Source of the DNA: Streptosporangiales bacterium
Lineage (GTDB): Bacteria > Actinomycetota > Actinomycetes > Streptosporangiales > WHST01
DNA length: 64,000 bases
Assembly (NCBI GenBank): GCA_009379825.1
Contig: WHTA01000010.1
Location: 1 to 64,000 of the forward strand
Reading direction: 5' to 3'
Shown here: one piece after another, positions 24,611 through 33,036 of the stretch
How the letters are laid out: every line of letters starts with the position of its first letter
How positions within the stretch are numbered: position 1 is the stretch's first letter
The notes under the pieces: generated by a model
Told to the model about the DNA's origin: nothing
What the model saw: only the letters and a program-made list of their open reading frames with translations
Databases searched by the model: none
Program-made: the position numbers and the translations under genes

Positions 24611-25198
24611 ATGAAAGCAGGGCGGCCGTACACGATGACCGCGCGCGCCGAGGCTGCGGCTGAGACGAAGCAGCGCATCCTCGACGCCGCGGTGCGTGCC
24701 CTGCAGGACACGTTCAGGTCCGACATCCGCCTGGAGGACGTCGCCGCCGCCGCGGGCGTCAGCGTGCAGACGGTGCTGCGGGTGTTCGGCCGGCGGGCCC
24801 GGCTGATCGACAGCGCGATGGCGGCCGTCGTCGCACAGATCGGCGCGGGGCTCGACCAGGCGCCGCCCGGCGATGTCGACGCGTCCGTCACGGCCTGGTT
24901 CGACCACTACGAACGCTTCGGCGACCTGGTCGTGCGCAACCTCGCCGACGAGTCCGACCCGGCGGTCGCCTACCTCGTCCGCACCGGCCGCAGCAGGCAC
25001 CGCCAACGGGTGCAGCGCCAGTTCGCGCCGCAGCTCGCTGACGTCCCGTCAGGTGAGCGCGCCCGGCTGGTCGACGCACTCGTCTGCGCCTGCGACGTCT
25101 ACACCTGGAAGCTGCTGCGCCGCGACATGGGCCGATCCCGGCGTCAGGCCGAGTCGACGATGCGGCTGACCATCACTGCACTGCTCGGCGGTCGTTGA
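24611..25198 (+). CDS. TetR/AcrR family transcriptional regulator
   Basis: A 195-residue regulator with an N-terminal HTH (RLEDVAAAAGVSVQTVLRVF, about residues 37-56) and an all-helical C-terminus. The terminal F of VLRVF replaces the more common YHHF of the family. It is followed after one nucleotide by a glycosyltransferase gene, so this regulator probably controls its own operon through the inverted repeat at 24584-24610. The start is supported by the -10 placement; no Shine-Dalgarno is present. The ligand is unknown, perhaps a glycosyl acceptor such as a macrolide or flavonoid. Confidence 0.85.
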   Translation: MKAGRPYTMTARAEAAAETKQRILDAAVRALQDTFRSDIRLEDVAAAAGVSVQTVLRVFGRRARLIDSAMAAVVAQIGAGLDQAPPGDVDASVTAWFDHYERFGDLVVRNLADESDPAVAYLVRTGRSRHRQRVQRQFAPQLADVPSGERARLVDALVCACDVYTWKLLRRDMGRSRRQAESTMRLTITALLGGR

Positions 25199-25199
25199 C

Positions 25200-26359
25200 A
25201 TGCGCTTCACGTTCACCACCTGGTACGGCGCGGGCAACCAGGTACCGGCCACCGGGGTGGCACAGGAGTTGGCGGCCCGTGGCCACCAGTGCGCTTCGCC
25301 GGTTACACCGGCCAGCGGCAGCACTTCGAGAGCCGCGGTTTCGCGTTCACCGTGCTGGAACGCGCGAACGCCGCGTACCGCGTGGACGAGCCACCGGAAC
25401 GAGTGATGGCCGCCCTCGTGGAGGGCGTCTGGGCGTCCCCCGAGCACCTCGCGGACGTTGCCGACCTGTCCGCCGACCAGCCGTACGACGCGCTGGTCGT
25501 CGACTGCACGATGTTCGGCGTGCTGGCCGCCGCGGAGAACGCGACCACGCCGACCGCCGTGCTCGTACATAGCGCACCGGGTGCGATCCTGCCGCCGCAC
25601 GGATGGGGCGAATCAATGATGCTCGGTGCGGTCAACCAGATGCGGCAGACCGCAGGCCTGCCCGACGTGGACACCGGTTGGGCGACGTGGACGCCGTTCC
25701 CCGTGCTCGCGACGAGCATCCGCGACCTCGACCCGCTGGCAGCGCAGGCGCCGGCGTCGTTCGGCTACGTCGGGCCGGTGTCAGAACGGACCCGGCCGTC
25801 CGGCGACGCGCTCCCGTGGCAGCCCGGCGACCGGCGGCCCCTCGTCGTGGCCAGCTTCTCCACCGGCTACGCGTGGGACCAGCGGTCGCGTATCGAGCGC
25901 ACGCTGCACGCGCTCGCCGACGGCGACGGCTACCGGGTGCTCGCGCTCACCGCGATGGCCGACACCGCAGGGCTCGACGTACCGCCCAACGCCGCGCTGC
26001 GCACCTACCTGCCGCACACCGAGGTGCTGCCTGAGGCCGCCGTCGTGGTGACGCACGCGGGACACGGCACGGTGACGGCGGCGCTCGCGCACGGCGTGCC
26101 GCTGGTGTGCCTGCCGAACCCGGCCGCGGACCAGCCTGCGCTGGCCGCGCGGGTGGCGGCGCTCGGCGCCGGCATCGCGCTCGACGGCGAGACCGCCACC
26201 GCGGACGAGATCGGCGCCGCCGTACACACGGTAGGTACGGACCCGAGCTACCGGGCCGCGGCGGAGAAGCTCGCCGCAGCCATCGCAGGAGCACCGGGCG
26301 CCGCCGGCGCGGCCGACACCCTCGAGCACCTCGCGGCTACCCGCGACCGCGGCGATTGA
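25200..26359 (+). pseudogene. UDP-glycosyltransferase (MGT-like family 1), frameshifted
   Basis: The frame opens MRFTFTTWYGAGNQVPATGV then AQELAARGH, the start of macrolide/antibiotic glycosyltransferases, and breaks at 25289-25290. The next frame continues RFAGYTGQRQHFESRGFAFT and runs to 26359 with family blocks VVASFSTGYAWDQRSRIERT, LRTYLPHTEVLPEAAVVVTH then AGHGTVTAALAHGVPLVCLP, the nucleotide-sugar donor-binding motif. One missing G (CAG GTG) would repair the gene to about 386 residues. It directly follows the TetR gene. Likely a natural-product or xenobiotic glycosyltransferase; the acceptor is unknown. Probably a sequence error. Confidence 0.75.
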
Positions 26360-26385
26360 CCGAAGTTATACGACCGTCATACAAT
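26356..26385 (+). promoter_or_regulatory. Promoter with an internal inverted repeat, likely GntR-controlled
   Basis: TTGACC (26356-26361) and TACAAT (26380-26385) are spaced by 18 nt. Between and across them lies an inverted repeat, 26366-26384: TTATACGA, CCG, TCATACAA, with 6 of 8 positions matching between arms. It is placed to block RNA polymerase and precedes the catabolic operon whose last gene is a GntR/FCD regulator. Confidence 0.6.
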
Positions 26386-26417
26386 CCGTTCATCGGACGA
26401 GGGACGCCGTCGTAGAT

Positions 26418-27233
26418 GTGGATCGCATGCCGGAGCCAGCGCAGCCGCCAGCGGGCGGCACGTACGAGGTCATCGCGGTCCGCTACGGCACCCGCACGTC
26501 GGCCAAGAGCGAGAACTACCTCAACTACCACCTGTACGGCGAGCCGGACGCCGACGTCACGATGGCGTACTACTTCTGGATCGCGCGCAACGCCGACCGC
26601 ACCGTGGTCATCGACACCGGTTTCGACACCGCCGTCGGGGTGCGCCGCGGCCGCACCTCGCTGATCGAGCCACGCTACGCGCTCACCGCGCTCGGCGTCG
26701 ACACGGTCGACCAGGTGGTGGCCACGCACGGGCACTACGACCACATCGGCAACCTCGACCTGTTCCCCACCGCCGAGGTCGTCGTGGACAGGCGCGAGTA
26801 CGAGTTCTGGCACGGCCCTTACGGCGACCGGCTGCTGTTCGCTGCGCCGACCGAGCTGGCCGAGCTCCGCCAGCTCACGGCGATCCGCGACGAGGGCCGG
26901 CTGACGCTGACCGGCGAACGCCACGACGTGGCACCGGGCATCGAGGCCGTGCGCGTCGGCGGCCACACCCCAGGTCAGCTGGTGGTGACCGTCGCCACGG
27001 CGGACGGCACCGCGATCCTCGCGTCGGACGCCGTGCACTTCTACGAGGAGTACGAGCTCGGCCGCCCGTTCTCCGTCATCGCGGACCTGGAAGAGATGTA
27101 CCGCGCCTACGACCTGCTCGCGGAGATGAGCCAGGACCGGGGCCGGGTGCTGATCGCCGGGCACGACCCGGCGGACGCCGACAGGTTCGGGTTGGTCGAC
27201 CCGAGCTTCGACTTCGCGCTGCGTATCGGTTGA
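26418..27233 (+). CDS. Metallo-beta-lactamase fold hydrolase
   Basis: A 271-residue MBL-fold protein with the metal motif THGHYDHIGN and later metal-binding histidine and aspartate positions (GHTPGQ, ASDAVHF, IAGHDP). It resembles N-acyl-homoserine-lactonase-like and other lactone hydrolases, but the substrate is not determined by sequence. As the first gene of a seven-gene operon, a ring-opening step on a lactone in a catabolic route is plausible. Start: GTG at 26418 or ATG at 26427; no strong ribosome-binding site is visible. It lies about 33 nt after the -10 box. Confidence 0.75.
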   Translation: MDRMPEPAQPPAGGTYEVIAVRYGTRTSAKSENYLNYHLYGEPDADVTMAYYFWIARNADRTVVIDTGFDTAVGVRRGRTSLIEPRYALTALGVDTVDQVVATHGHYDHIGNLDLFPTAEVVVDRREYEFWHGPYGDRLLFAAPTELAELRQLTAIRDEGRLTLTGERHDVAPGIEAVRVGGHTPGQLVVTVATADGTAILASDAVHFYEEYELGRPFSVIADLEEMYRAYDLLAEMSQDRGRVLIAGHDPADADRFGLVDPSFDFALRIG

Positions 27234-27270
27234 CCCGGCGCACGCGACAACGACAACCGGGAGGCCGACT

Positions 27271-28113
27271 GTGACGCGATCGTCGTTGGCGGGCAAGGTC
27301 GCCGTCGTCACCGGGGCGGCGCGTGGTCTGGGTGAGGCGAGCGCCAGGCGGCTGGCCGCGGAAGGCGCCTCGGTAGTGGTCGTCGACACCCACGGCGCCG
27401 GGGCGGAACGGGTGGCCGCAGAGCTGCCGTCCGCACTCGCGGTCGAGGCCGACATCGCGGACGAGGCGGCGGTCGACGCGTACGTCCGTGCGGCGGTGGA
27501 CCGGTTCGGCCGCATCGACCTGCACCACCTGAACGCCGGCATCTTCGGCACTTTCGACGCGCTCCCGGACATCGACGTCGCCGACTTCGACCGCGTCCTG
27601 GCGGTGAACCTGCGCGGCCCGTTCCTCGGCGTGCGGGCCGCCTTCCGGCAGTACCGCGAACAGCGCAGCGGCGGCGCGATCGCGCTCACCGCGTCGATCG
27701 CGTCGTTGCGCGGCAGCGCCGACCTGCTGCCGTACCAGACGTCGAAGCACGGCGTGCTCGGCATCGTGCACGGCGCCGCGGTCTACGGCGGGCCGCTCGG
27801 TGTGCGGGTGAACGCGGTCGCGCCCGGCATCGTGCCGACCGAGCTATTCGCGGCCGGCGGCACCGACCAGGCCGGCGGTGGCTCCGACATGGCCAGGCGC
27901 GCCAGCACCACACCGCTGCGCCGGGCCGGCACGGCCGACGAGATCGCGGCCGTGGCGGCGTTCCTGCTCAGCGACGACTCGGCGTACATGACCGGCGAGG
28001 TGGTCTCCGTCGACGGCGGCGCCGCCGCGGTCAACACCGTGCGCCCGTCCGGTGGCGCAGGAGCGTGGGACACCGCCGCCATCGACGGCGGCCAGGGAGC
28101 GAGGCGGACATGA
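27271..28113 (+). CDS. SDR family oxidoreductase
   Basis: A 280-residue classical short-chain dehydrogenase. It has the cofactor motif TGAARGLGEAS at residue 15, VVVDTHG (acidic residue ending strand 2, pointing to NAD), NAGIFG, then the active-site Ser of LTASIAS and a YQTSK catalytic pair. The C-terminus DDSAYMTGEVVSVDGG is typical. It would oxidise a secondary alcohol or reduce a ketone in the pathway. GGGAGG precedes the GTG at 27271. Its stop overlaps the next start (ATGA). Confidence 0.8.
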   Translation: MTRSSLAGKVAVVTGAARGLGEASARRLAAEGASVVVVDTHGAGAERVAAELPSALAVEADIADEAAVDAYVRAAVDRFGRIDLHHLNAGIFGTFDALPDIDVADFDRVLAVNLRGPFLGVRAAFRQYREQRSGGAIALTASIASLRGSADLLPYQTSKHGVLGIVHGAAVYGGPLGVRVNAVAPGIVPTELFAAGGTDQAGGGSDMARRASTTPLRRAGTADEIAAVAAFLLSDDSAYMTGEVVSVDGGAAAVNTVRPSGGAGAWDTAAIDGGQGARRT

Positions 28114-29024
28114 CACAGACACCGATCGGCTTCATCGGGCTCGGCAACATGGGCGGCCGGATCGCGCGCCGCATCGTCGACGCAGGACGCCCGGTACTCG
28201 GCTACGACCCGGCGCCGGGTGCGGCGGAGGCCGCAGGCGCGACCGCTGCCGCGTCGGTGGCCGAGGTCACCGCGAACGCCGACTGCGTACTCATGTCGTT
28301 GCCGGACAGCACGGCGGTTGAGTCCGTGATGCGCGGCGCCGACGGCGTCGTTGCGCACTGCCGCAGCGGCCAGGTCGTCGTCGACCTCACCACCGCCGAC
28401 CCCAGCTCGACGGTGGCCCTGCACGCCGAGCTCGACGCAGCGGGCGGCACGTACGTCGACGCCGGTGTGTCCGGCGGCGCGTCCGCGGCGGAGAAGGGCA
28501 CATTGACGATCATGGCCGGCGGACCCACGCAGCTGCTGGACGAGCTGGCCTGGCTGTTCGAGCCGTTCGCCTCTGCCGTGCACCCGATGGGCGGGCCGGG
28601 TGCCGGGCACACCGCCAAGCTGCTGAACAACTTCCTCAACGCGGTCAACCTGGCGGCGACGGCCGAGGTGATGGTGGCCGGGCGCAGGGCCGGGCTCGAC
28701 CTGAAGACGCTGCTCGATGTGATCAACACCAGCAGCGGCGTCAACTTCGCGTCGCTCAACAGGTTCCCGCGTATCATCACCGGTGACTACCTGGAGGGCG
28801 GGCTCACCGGCGCGCTGATGCTGAAGGACGTCAAGCTCTACGTCGAGCTGCTTGGCGACCTCGGGGTCCCGTCGCTGAACTCCGCAGGACCCATTGCGAG
28901 TTTCGGCCTGGCCAACAGCCAGGGTTACGCCGACCTGATCAGCAACCGCGTCGTCGACGCGCTCGGTGATCTGGCCGGCGGTGTACGTGTCCACGACCGA
29001 GCAGGGGGAGTTGACAACCCATGA
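28110..29024 (+). CDS. NAD(P)-dependent beta-hydroxyacid dehydrogenase (HIBADH family)
   Basis: A 304-residue enzyme of the 3-hydroxyisobutyrate/6-phosphogluconate dehydrogenase family. The signature FIGLGNMGGRIAR opens the nucleotide fold, VDAGVSGGASAAEKGTL is the substrate loop, and GAGHTAKLLNNFL contains the catalytic lysine. It oxidises a beta-hydroxyacid to a semialdehyde or ketoacid. The ATG overlaps the preceding stop, and its stop overlaps the next start, both as ATGA. A second paralogue lies 0.8 kb downstream in the same operon. Confidence 0.8.
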   Translation: MTQTPIGFIGLGNMGGRIARRIVDAGRPVLGYDPAPGAAEAAGATAAASVAEVTANADCVLMSLPDSTAVESVMRGADGVVAHCRSGQVVVDLTTADPSSTVALHAELDAAGGTYVDAGVSGGASAAEKGTLTIMAGGPTQLLDELAWLFEPFASAVHPMGGPGAGHTAKLLNNFLNAVNLAATAEVMVAGRRAGLDLKTLLDVINTSSGVNFASLNRFPRIITGDYLEGGLTGALMLKDVKLYVELLGDLGVPSLNSAGPIASFGLANSQGYADLISNRVVDALGDLAGGVRVHDRAGGVDNP

Positions 29025-29416
29025 AGATCGTCCGCAACAGCACTGCCGGCCGGCCGTCGGAGCAGCGCTCCGACACCTTCACAGGAACGGTGTGGGCCGA
29101 CCCGGTCATGCCGACGACCGACGACACGACGATCAACAACGTGTTCTTCTCCCCCGGTGCCCGCACCCACTGGCACACCCACGAGCGCGGGCAGGTGCTG
29201 CACGTCGTCGCCGGCAGTGGACTCATCTGCTCGGCTGGCGGCACACCCGAGCAGATCGGCGTCGGCGACACCATCTGGATCCCCGCCGGTGAGCGCCACT
29301 GGCACGGCGCGAACGAGGACAGCTACCTGTTGCACACGGCGGTCTCGTTGGGTACCACCGCGTGGGCGGACGCGGTCAGCGACAGCGAGTACGGCGCGGA
29401 GCGGGGCGATCGATGA
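29021..29416 (+). CDS. Cupin domain protein
   Basis: A 131-residue single-domain cupin with a metal-binding motif GARTHWHTHERGQVLHVVAG (two histidines and a Glu-equivalent turn) and a second motif ERHWHGA. Related small cupins act as isomerases, dioxygenases or sensors in aromatic and organic-acid catabolism. It is an operon middle gene with ATGA overlaps on both sides. The exact reaction cannot be assigned. Confidence 0.75.
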   Translation: MKIVRNSTAGRPSEQRSDTFTGTVWADPVMPTTDDTTINNVFFSPGARTHWHTHERGQVLHVVAGSGLICSAGGTPEQIGVGDTIWIPAGERHWHGANEDSYLLHTAVSLGTTAWADAVSDSEYGAERGDR

Positions 29417-29805
29417 GTCAGCACAACGGTTCCGACCGCTTCGAGCGCGGTCTCGCCACCCGTAAGGAAGTGCTCGGCGCCGAGCACGTCGAGCGGTCCC
29501 TCGCGCAGGCGAGCGACTTCGCGCAGCCGGTGCAGCAGCTCGCCACCGAGTACTGCTGGGGCGAGATCTGGACCCGGCCAGGCCTGGAACGCAAGACCAG
29601 GAGCATGCTCAACCTGGTGATGCTCACCGCGCTGAACCGGATGCACGAGCTCGGCGTGCACGTACGCGGCGCGGTCGCCAACGGCTGCACGGCGGAGGAG
29701 ATCCGCGAATGCCTGTTGCAGGCGACGGTCTACTGCGGCATGCCGGCCGGCCTGGACGCGTTCCGGGTCGCGGAGCGCGTACTGAACGAGCTGGCCGATG
29801 AGTGA
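29413..29805 (+). CDS. Carboxymuconolactone decarboxylase (CMD) family protein
   Basis: A 130-residue helical CMD-family protein: ATEYCWGEIWTRPGLERKTR, then MLNLVMLTALNRMHELGVHV and ATVYCGMPAGLDAF. This resembles PcaC gamma-carboxymuconolactone decarboxylase more than AhpD peroxidase-type proteins, as no CxxC pair is seen. A decarboxylation or ring-opening step after the lactonase-like gene is a reasonable inference. Its ATG overlaps the cupin stop, and it overlaps the next gene by 8 nt. Confidence 0.8.
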   Translation: MSQHNGSDRFERGLATRKEVLGAEHVERSLAQASDFAQPVQQLATEYCWGEIWTRPGLERKTRSMLNLVMLTALNRMHELGVHVRGAVANGCTAEEIRECLLQATVYCGMPAGLDAFRVAERVLNELADE

Positions 29806-30736
29806 CGAGTCCGACCTGAGCACCGTCGGGTTCGTCGGCCTCGGCAACATGGGCGCCGTCATGGCGGCCCGCCTGCTCGACGCCGGCTACCCGGTACGTG
29901 GCTACGACACGTCGACCGCCGCCATGACGGCGCTCGGCGAGCATGCCGGCGCGGTGTGCGTGCCGACAGCCGCCGACGTGGCCGAAGGCGCGTCGGCCGT
30001 CATCCTCATGCTGCCGGACTCCGACGTCGTCGAGCGCGTACTGCTCGACGACGGGCTGCTCGACCGGATGGCCGCAGGCGCCATCGTCGTCGACATGAGC
30101 TCCTCTGAGCCCGCGCGTACCGTCGAGCTCGCGCGGCGCGCGGGAGAACACGGCGTGCGCTTCGTGGACGCACCCGTCTCGGGCGGCGTCACCGGTGCGC
30201 GTGCCGGCACGCTGTCGGTGATGGTCGGCGGCGACGCTGCCGACGTACGGCGGTGCGAGCCGATGTTCGGCGTGTTCGGCAGCAACGTCGTACACGTCGG
30301 GCGCAGCGGCGCCGGGCACGCGATCAAGGCGCTGAACAACCTGATGTCGGCGACCCACCTGCTGGCCAGCTCGGAGGCATTGCTCACCGCGCGGGAGTTC
30401 GGCATCGACCTGGAGGCGGCGCTCGGCGTCGTCAACGGGTCCACCGGGCGCAGCGGCTCCACCGAGTACAAGTGGCCGTCGTTCATCCTGCCGGGCAACT
30501 TCGCGTCCGGCTTCGCCATGCGACTGATGCTGAAGGACGTCCAGATCGGCCTCGGCCTGTGCCACTCGCTCGGCATGCCCGCGCAGCTGTGCGAGAGCAC
30601 CGCCGCACTGTGGCAGCGCGCCGCCGGCGAGCTGCCCACCGACGCCGACCACACGGAGATCGCCCGCTGGCTGGAGGGCCTGCGCGACCTCGCCGACGAG
30701 GGCGACGCGGAGTCCTCGCATAGGATCTCCCCGTGA
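29798..30736 (+). CDS. Second beta-hydroxyacid dehydrogenase (HIBADH family)
   Basis: A 312-residue paralogue of the protein at 28110, with FVGLGNMGAVMAARLLDAG, VDAPVSGGVTGARAGTL and GAGHAIKALNNLM (catalytic lysine). The two copies are diverged enough to act on different hydroxyacids. It overlaps CMD at its start and the GntR gene at its end (GTGA). A pathway with two successive hydroxyacid oxidations is suggested, but unproven. Confidence 0.8.
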   Translation: MSDESDLSTVGFVGLGNMGAVMAARLLDAGYPVRGYDTSTAAMTALGEHAGAVCVPTAADVAEGASAVILMLPDSDVVERVLLDDGLLDRMAAGAIVVDMSSSEPARTVELARRAGEHGVRFVDAPVSGGVTGARAGTLSVMVGGDAADVRRCEPMFGVFGSNVVHVGRSGAGHAIKALNNLMSATHLLASSEALLTAREFGIDLEAALGVVNGSTGRSGSTEYKWPSFILPGNFASGFAMRLMLKDVQIGLGLCHSLGMPAQLCESTAALWQRAAGELPTDADHTEIARWLEGLRDLADEGDAESSHRISP

Positions 30737-31431
30737 GTCAAGAGCCATCCGTCGCCTCCTGGGGTGCACCGAGCCTCGGCCGGGTCGCCGCGCCACTGCG
30801 CGAGCAGGTCACCGCGGTGCTCCGGCAGGCGATCCTCGACTTCGACCTCAAGCCCGGCCAGCGACTGGTCGAGCGGGAGCTGATCGAGCAGCTCGGCGTC
30901 TCGCGTACGACGGTCAGGGAGGCCCTGCGCCAGCTCAACGTCGAGGGCCTGGTCACGGTGATCCCGCAGAAGGGTGCGGTGGTCGCCACCCCGTCGCCTG
31001 AGGACGCCGCGGACCTCTACGAGGTGCGGGCGATGCTAGAGGCGATGACCGTACGCCGGTTCATCGCACGCGCCACGGACGAGCACTTCGGCCAGCTGCG
31101 CGCGGCGTTCGAGGACGCCGTCGTCGCGTTCGCGGACACCGAGAACATCCGCGCACTGCTTCGCGCGAAGGACGACATCTACGCCGTGCTGATGGCGGGC
31201 GCGGGGAGCAACCCGATCCAGGAGATCCTGGAGGGCCTGCAGGCCCGCGTACGCGCGCTGCGCGCCACCTCGCTGTCGCAGCCTGGCCGGCCCGCGCAGT
31301 CGATCAAGGAGCTGCGGCGCCTGGTCGAGGCGATCGAGGCACGTGACCCGGAACGCGCCGCACAGGTGTGCACCGAGCACATCAACAAGGCGGCCGCCAC
31401 CGGCCTCAGCGCACTCACCGAGGAGAGCTGA
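30733..31431 (+). CDS. GntR family regulator (FCD type)
   Basis: A 232-residue repressor. The N-terminal winged HTH (residues about 20-85: LRQAILDFDLKPGQRLVERE, GVSRTTVREALRQLNVEGLV) is followed by an all-helical FCD ligand domain with the expected Asp/His pattern in the second half. It is the last gene of the operon it probably controls, and the inverted repeat inside the operon promoter at 26366-26384 is its best target. It overlaps the preceding stop by GTGA, and its 3' end overlaps the convergent hydrolase gene by 17 nt. Confidence 0.85.
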   Translation: MSQEPSVASWGAPSLGRVAAPLREQVTAVLRQAILDFDLKPGQRLVERELIEQLGVSRTTVREALRQLNVEGLVTVIPQKGAVVATPSPEDAADLYEVRAMLEAMTVRRFIARATDEHFGQLRAAFEDAVVAFADTENIRALLRAKDDIYAVLMAGAGSNPIQEILEGLQARVRALRATSLSQPGRPAQSIKELRRLVEAIEARDPERAAQVCTEHINKAAATGLSALTEES

Positions 31432-32275
31432 CCGCCGCGTCGGTGTCCGCGAGGAACTCGGCGATCGCGGCGGCAAGCCGGCTCGGCTGGTCCCAGGGCA
31501 GCAAGGTATAGCTGTCTGCGACCTCGACGTAGCGTGCGTCCGGCAGCAGCTCGGCCAGCCTGCGGCCGTGCGCCGGTGGCATCACGCGGTCCTCGCCTGC
31601 CCACCCGACCAACGCCGGCCGGTCGTAGTGCGGCAGCTGGGCCGCGGCCCACGAGGTGTCCCGGCTGCTCACCGCGCGCAGGAAGCGGCCGACGTCCCGT
31701 CGCACGCCGCGACTGCGGCGTACGGGGTCGAACCAGCGATCGGCCGCGGCCGGCGACAGCGGACGCTTCGCCATCCAGCCGAACGTGACCGGCAGCCGCC
31801 GCAGCGCCGCCGCGCGCAGCGTCTGCCCGGCGAGCCACAGCCCGCCGGGCAGGTAGGCGGCCGCCACGCAGGCCCGACCTGGCAGCCCGGGCGGGAAGTT
31901 CTCGAACGCGTCGCACGAGGTGAGCACCAGCCGCCGCACGACGTCCGGCCGCTTCGCCACCCACAGCTGGGCGAGCGCGCCGCCGGTGTCGTTGGCCACT
32001 ACCGTCACCGCCGACAGCGCCAGCCGCTCGACGAGCTCGGCCAGCAGGTCGGCGAGGCCGAGCGGGGTGCAGTCGGCGTCCTCGTGCAGCGGCCGGCGGT
32101 GCGAGCCGAGCGGCAGCGTCGGGACGACGCACCGGTACGTGCCGGCGAGCTCGTCCACGACCGGCCGCCAGAGCGTCGCGTCGGTGAGCACCCCGTGCAG
32201 GAAGAGCAGCACCGGGCCGTCGCCGCCGGTGTCGAGGTACTCGACGGTGCCCGCGGGCAACGTGCCCTCGGGCAT
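31415..32275 (-). CDS. Alpha/beta hydrolase with Asp-type nucleophile elbow
   Basis: A 286-residue alpha/beta hydrolase. The oxyanion strand LLFLHGVLTD is standard, but the nucleophile elbow reads VVANDTGGALAQL, so an aspartate, not serine, sits at the GxNxG position, as in haloalkane/haloacetate dehalogenase or epoxide-hydrolase-like enzymes. The region where the catalytic histidine is expected reads SYTLLPWDQP, with no histidine. The activity may therefore differ from a normal triad enzyme. GAGGAGG lies just before the ATG at 32275. Divergent from and probably controlled by the TetR gene at 32339. Confidence 0.75.
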   Translation of the reverse strand: MPEGTLPAGTVEYLDTGGDGPVLLFLHGVLTDATLWRPVVDELAGTYRCVVPTLPLGSHRRPLHEDADCTPLGLADLLAELVERLALSAVTVVANDTGGALAQLWVAKRPDVVRRLVLTSCDAFENFPPGLPGRACVAAAYLPGGLWLAGQTLRAAALRRLPVTFGWMAKRPLSPAAADRWFDPVRRSRGVRRDVGRFLRAVSSRDTSWAAAQLPHYDRPALVGWAGEDRVMPPAHGRRLAELLPDARYVEVADSYTLLPWDQPSRLAAAIAEFLADTDAAVSSPR

Positions 32276-32310
32276 GTGGACCTCCTCTTCCCGGCCGGCT
32301 TCCGCGATGG

Positions 32311-32346
32311 GTAATCAATCGATTATCTTGATAATCCGATGATTAC
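32311..32346. promoter_or_regulatory. 36-nt near-perfect palindrome, divergent operator
   Basis: The sequence from 32311 to 32346 is an almost complete dyad: GTAATC...GATTAC outer arms, an inner GATTATC-TT-GATAATC with perfect 7-bp arms, and only a short internal mismatch. It contains GATAAT -10-like hexamers on both strands and overlaps the TetR start. It would repress both divergent genes. Confidence 0.65.
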
Positions 32347-32947
32347 AGAGGATCGCGCGGCCGTCCAGGGCAGCACCCGCGAGCGACTGATCACCGCGGG
32401 CCTGAACCTGTTCGCCGAACACGGCTACCGGGCCACGACCGTCGGCCAGATCGAGCAGGCCGCCGGGCTGCAGCCGCGCCGCGGCGCCCTCTACCGGCAC
32501 TTCCCGAGCAAGGAGGCGCTCCTCGTCGCCGCCGTGCACAGGTACCTCGACTCCGTGCAGGCCGGCAGGGACGAGTTCGTCAACCGTCCGCCGGGAGACG
32601 TCCGCACGGAAGCCGTGCTAGTCGGCCACTGGGTGCTCGCGGAGCTGGACGCACAACGTCAGATCTCGCACCTGCTCGAACGCGAGGGGCACCGGATCCC
32701 GCGCCAGCGCGACCTGTTCCGCGCCCAGGTGTCCGACCCCGGCTACCGCGCCATGGCGGAGCTGTTGAAGCGCTGGCGCGGCGGAGCCGACGACACCGAC
32801 CTCGACGCACTGGCCGTCGCCGTGCTCGGCGCGATCGTGAACTTCCGGCGCTCCACCTGGACCTTCGGCGCACCGCCGCTCGACCGAACCGACGAGGAGT
32901 TCGTACAGGCGTGGGCCGACCAGTGCGCCCACCTCACCCGGCACTGA
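32339..32947 (+). CDS. TetR/AcrR family transcriptional regulator
   Basis: A 202-residue regulator with the HTH around residues 10-58 (LITAGLNLFAEHGYRATTVG then IEQAAGLQPRRGALYRHFPS) and a helical ligand domain ending in QAWADQCAHLTRH. It is divergent from the alpha/beta hydrolase gene with a shared 36-nt palindrome between them, which is the classical local-repressor layout. The start at 32339 lies inside the palindrome, so the true initiation could be a few codons downstream. The effector is likely the hydrolase substrate or a structural relative. Confidence 0.85.
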   Translation: MITEDRAAVQGSTRERLITAGLNLFAEHGYRATTVGQIEQAAGLQPRRGALYRHFPSKEALLVAAVHRYLDSVQAGRDEFVNRPPGDVRTEAVLVGHWVLAELDAQRQISHLLEREGHRIPRQRDLFRAQVSDPGYRAMAELLKRWRGGADDTDLDALAVAVLGAIVNFRRSTWTFGAPPLDRTDEEFVQAWADQCAHLTRH

Positions 32948-32955
32948 GCCAGGCT

Positions 32956-32974
32956 AATACCCCCTTGGGGTATT
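32956..32974 (+). promoter_or_regulatory. CsoR-type operator
   Basis: AATACCCC (32956-32963), CTT, GGGGTATT (32967-32974): a perfect 8-bp inverted repeat with a 3-nt spacer, followed by another GGGTAT. This matches the ATACCC...GGGTAT sites bound by actinobacterial CsoR-type copper-sensing repressors. It lies 63 nt before the membrane-protein gene. Confidence 0.6.
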
Positions 32975-33036
32975 GGGTATCTCGTGCTACTGTCCTGCAT
33001 ACCCGCATGGCGCGGGCATAGCGCGAGGAGACTGCG

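Noticed and set aside
26418-27233. Calling the MBL protein an AHL lactonase (quorum quenching)
   Set aside because: Only the generic metal motif is visible; the operon context points to catabolism.
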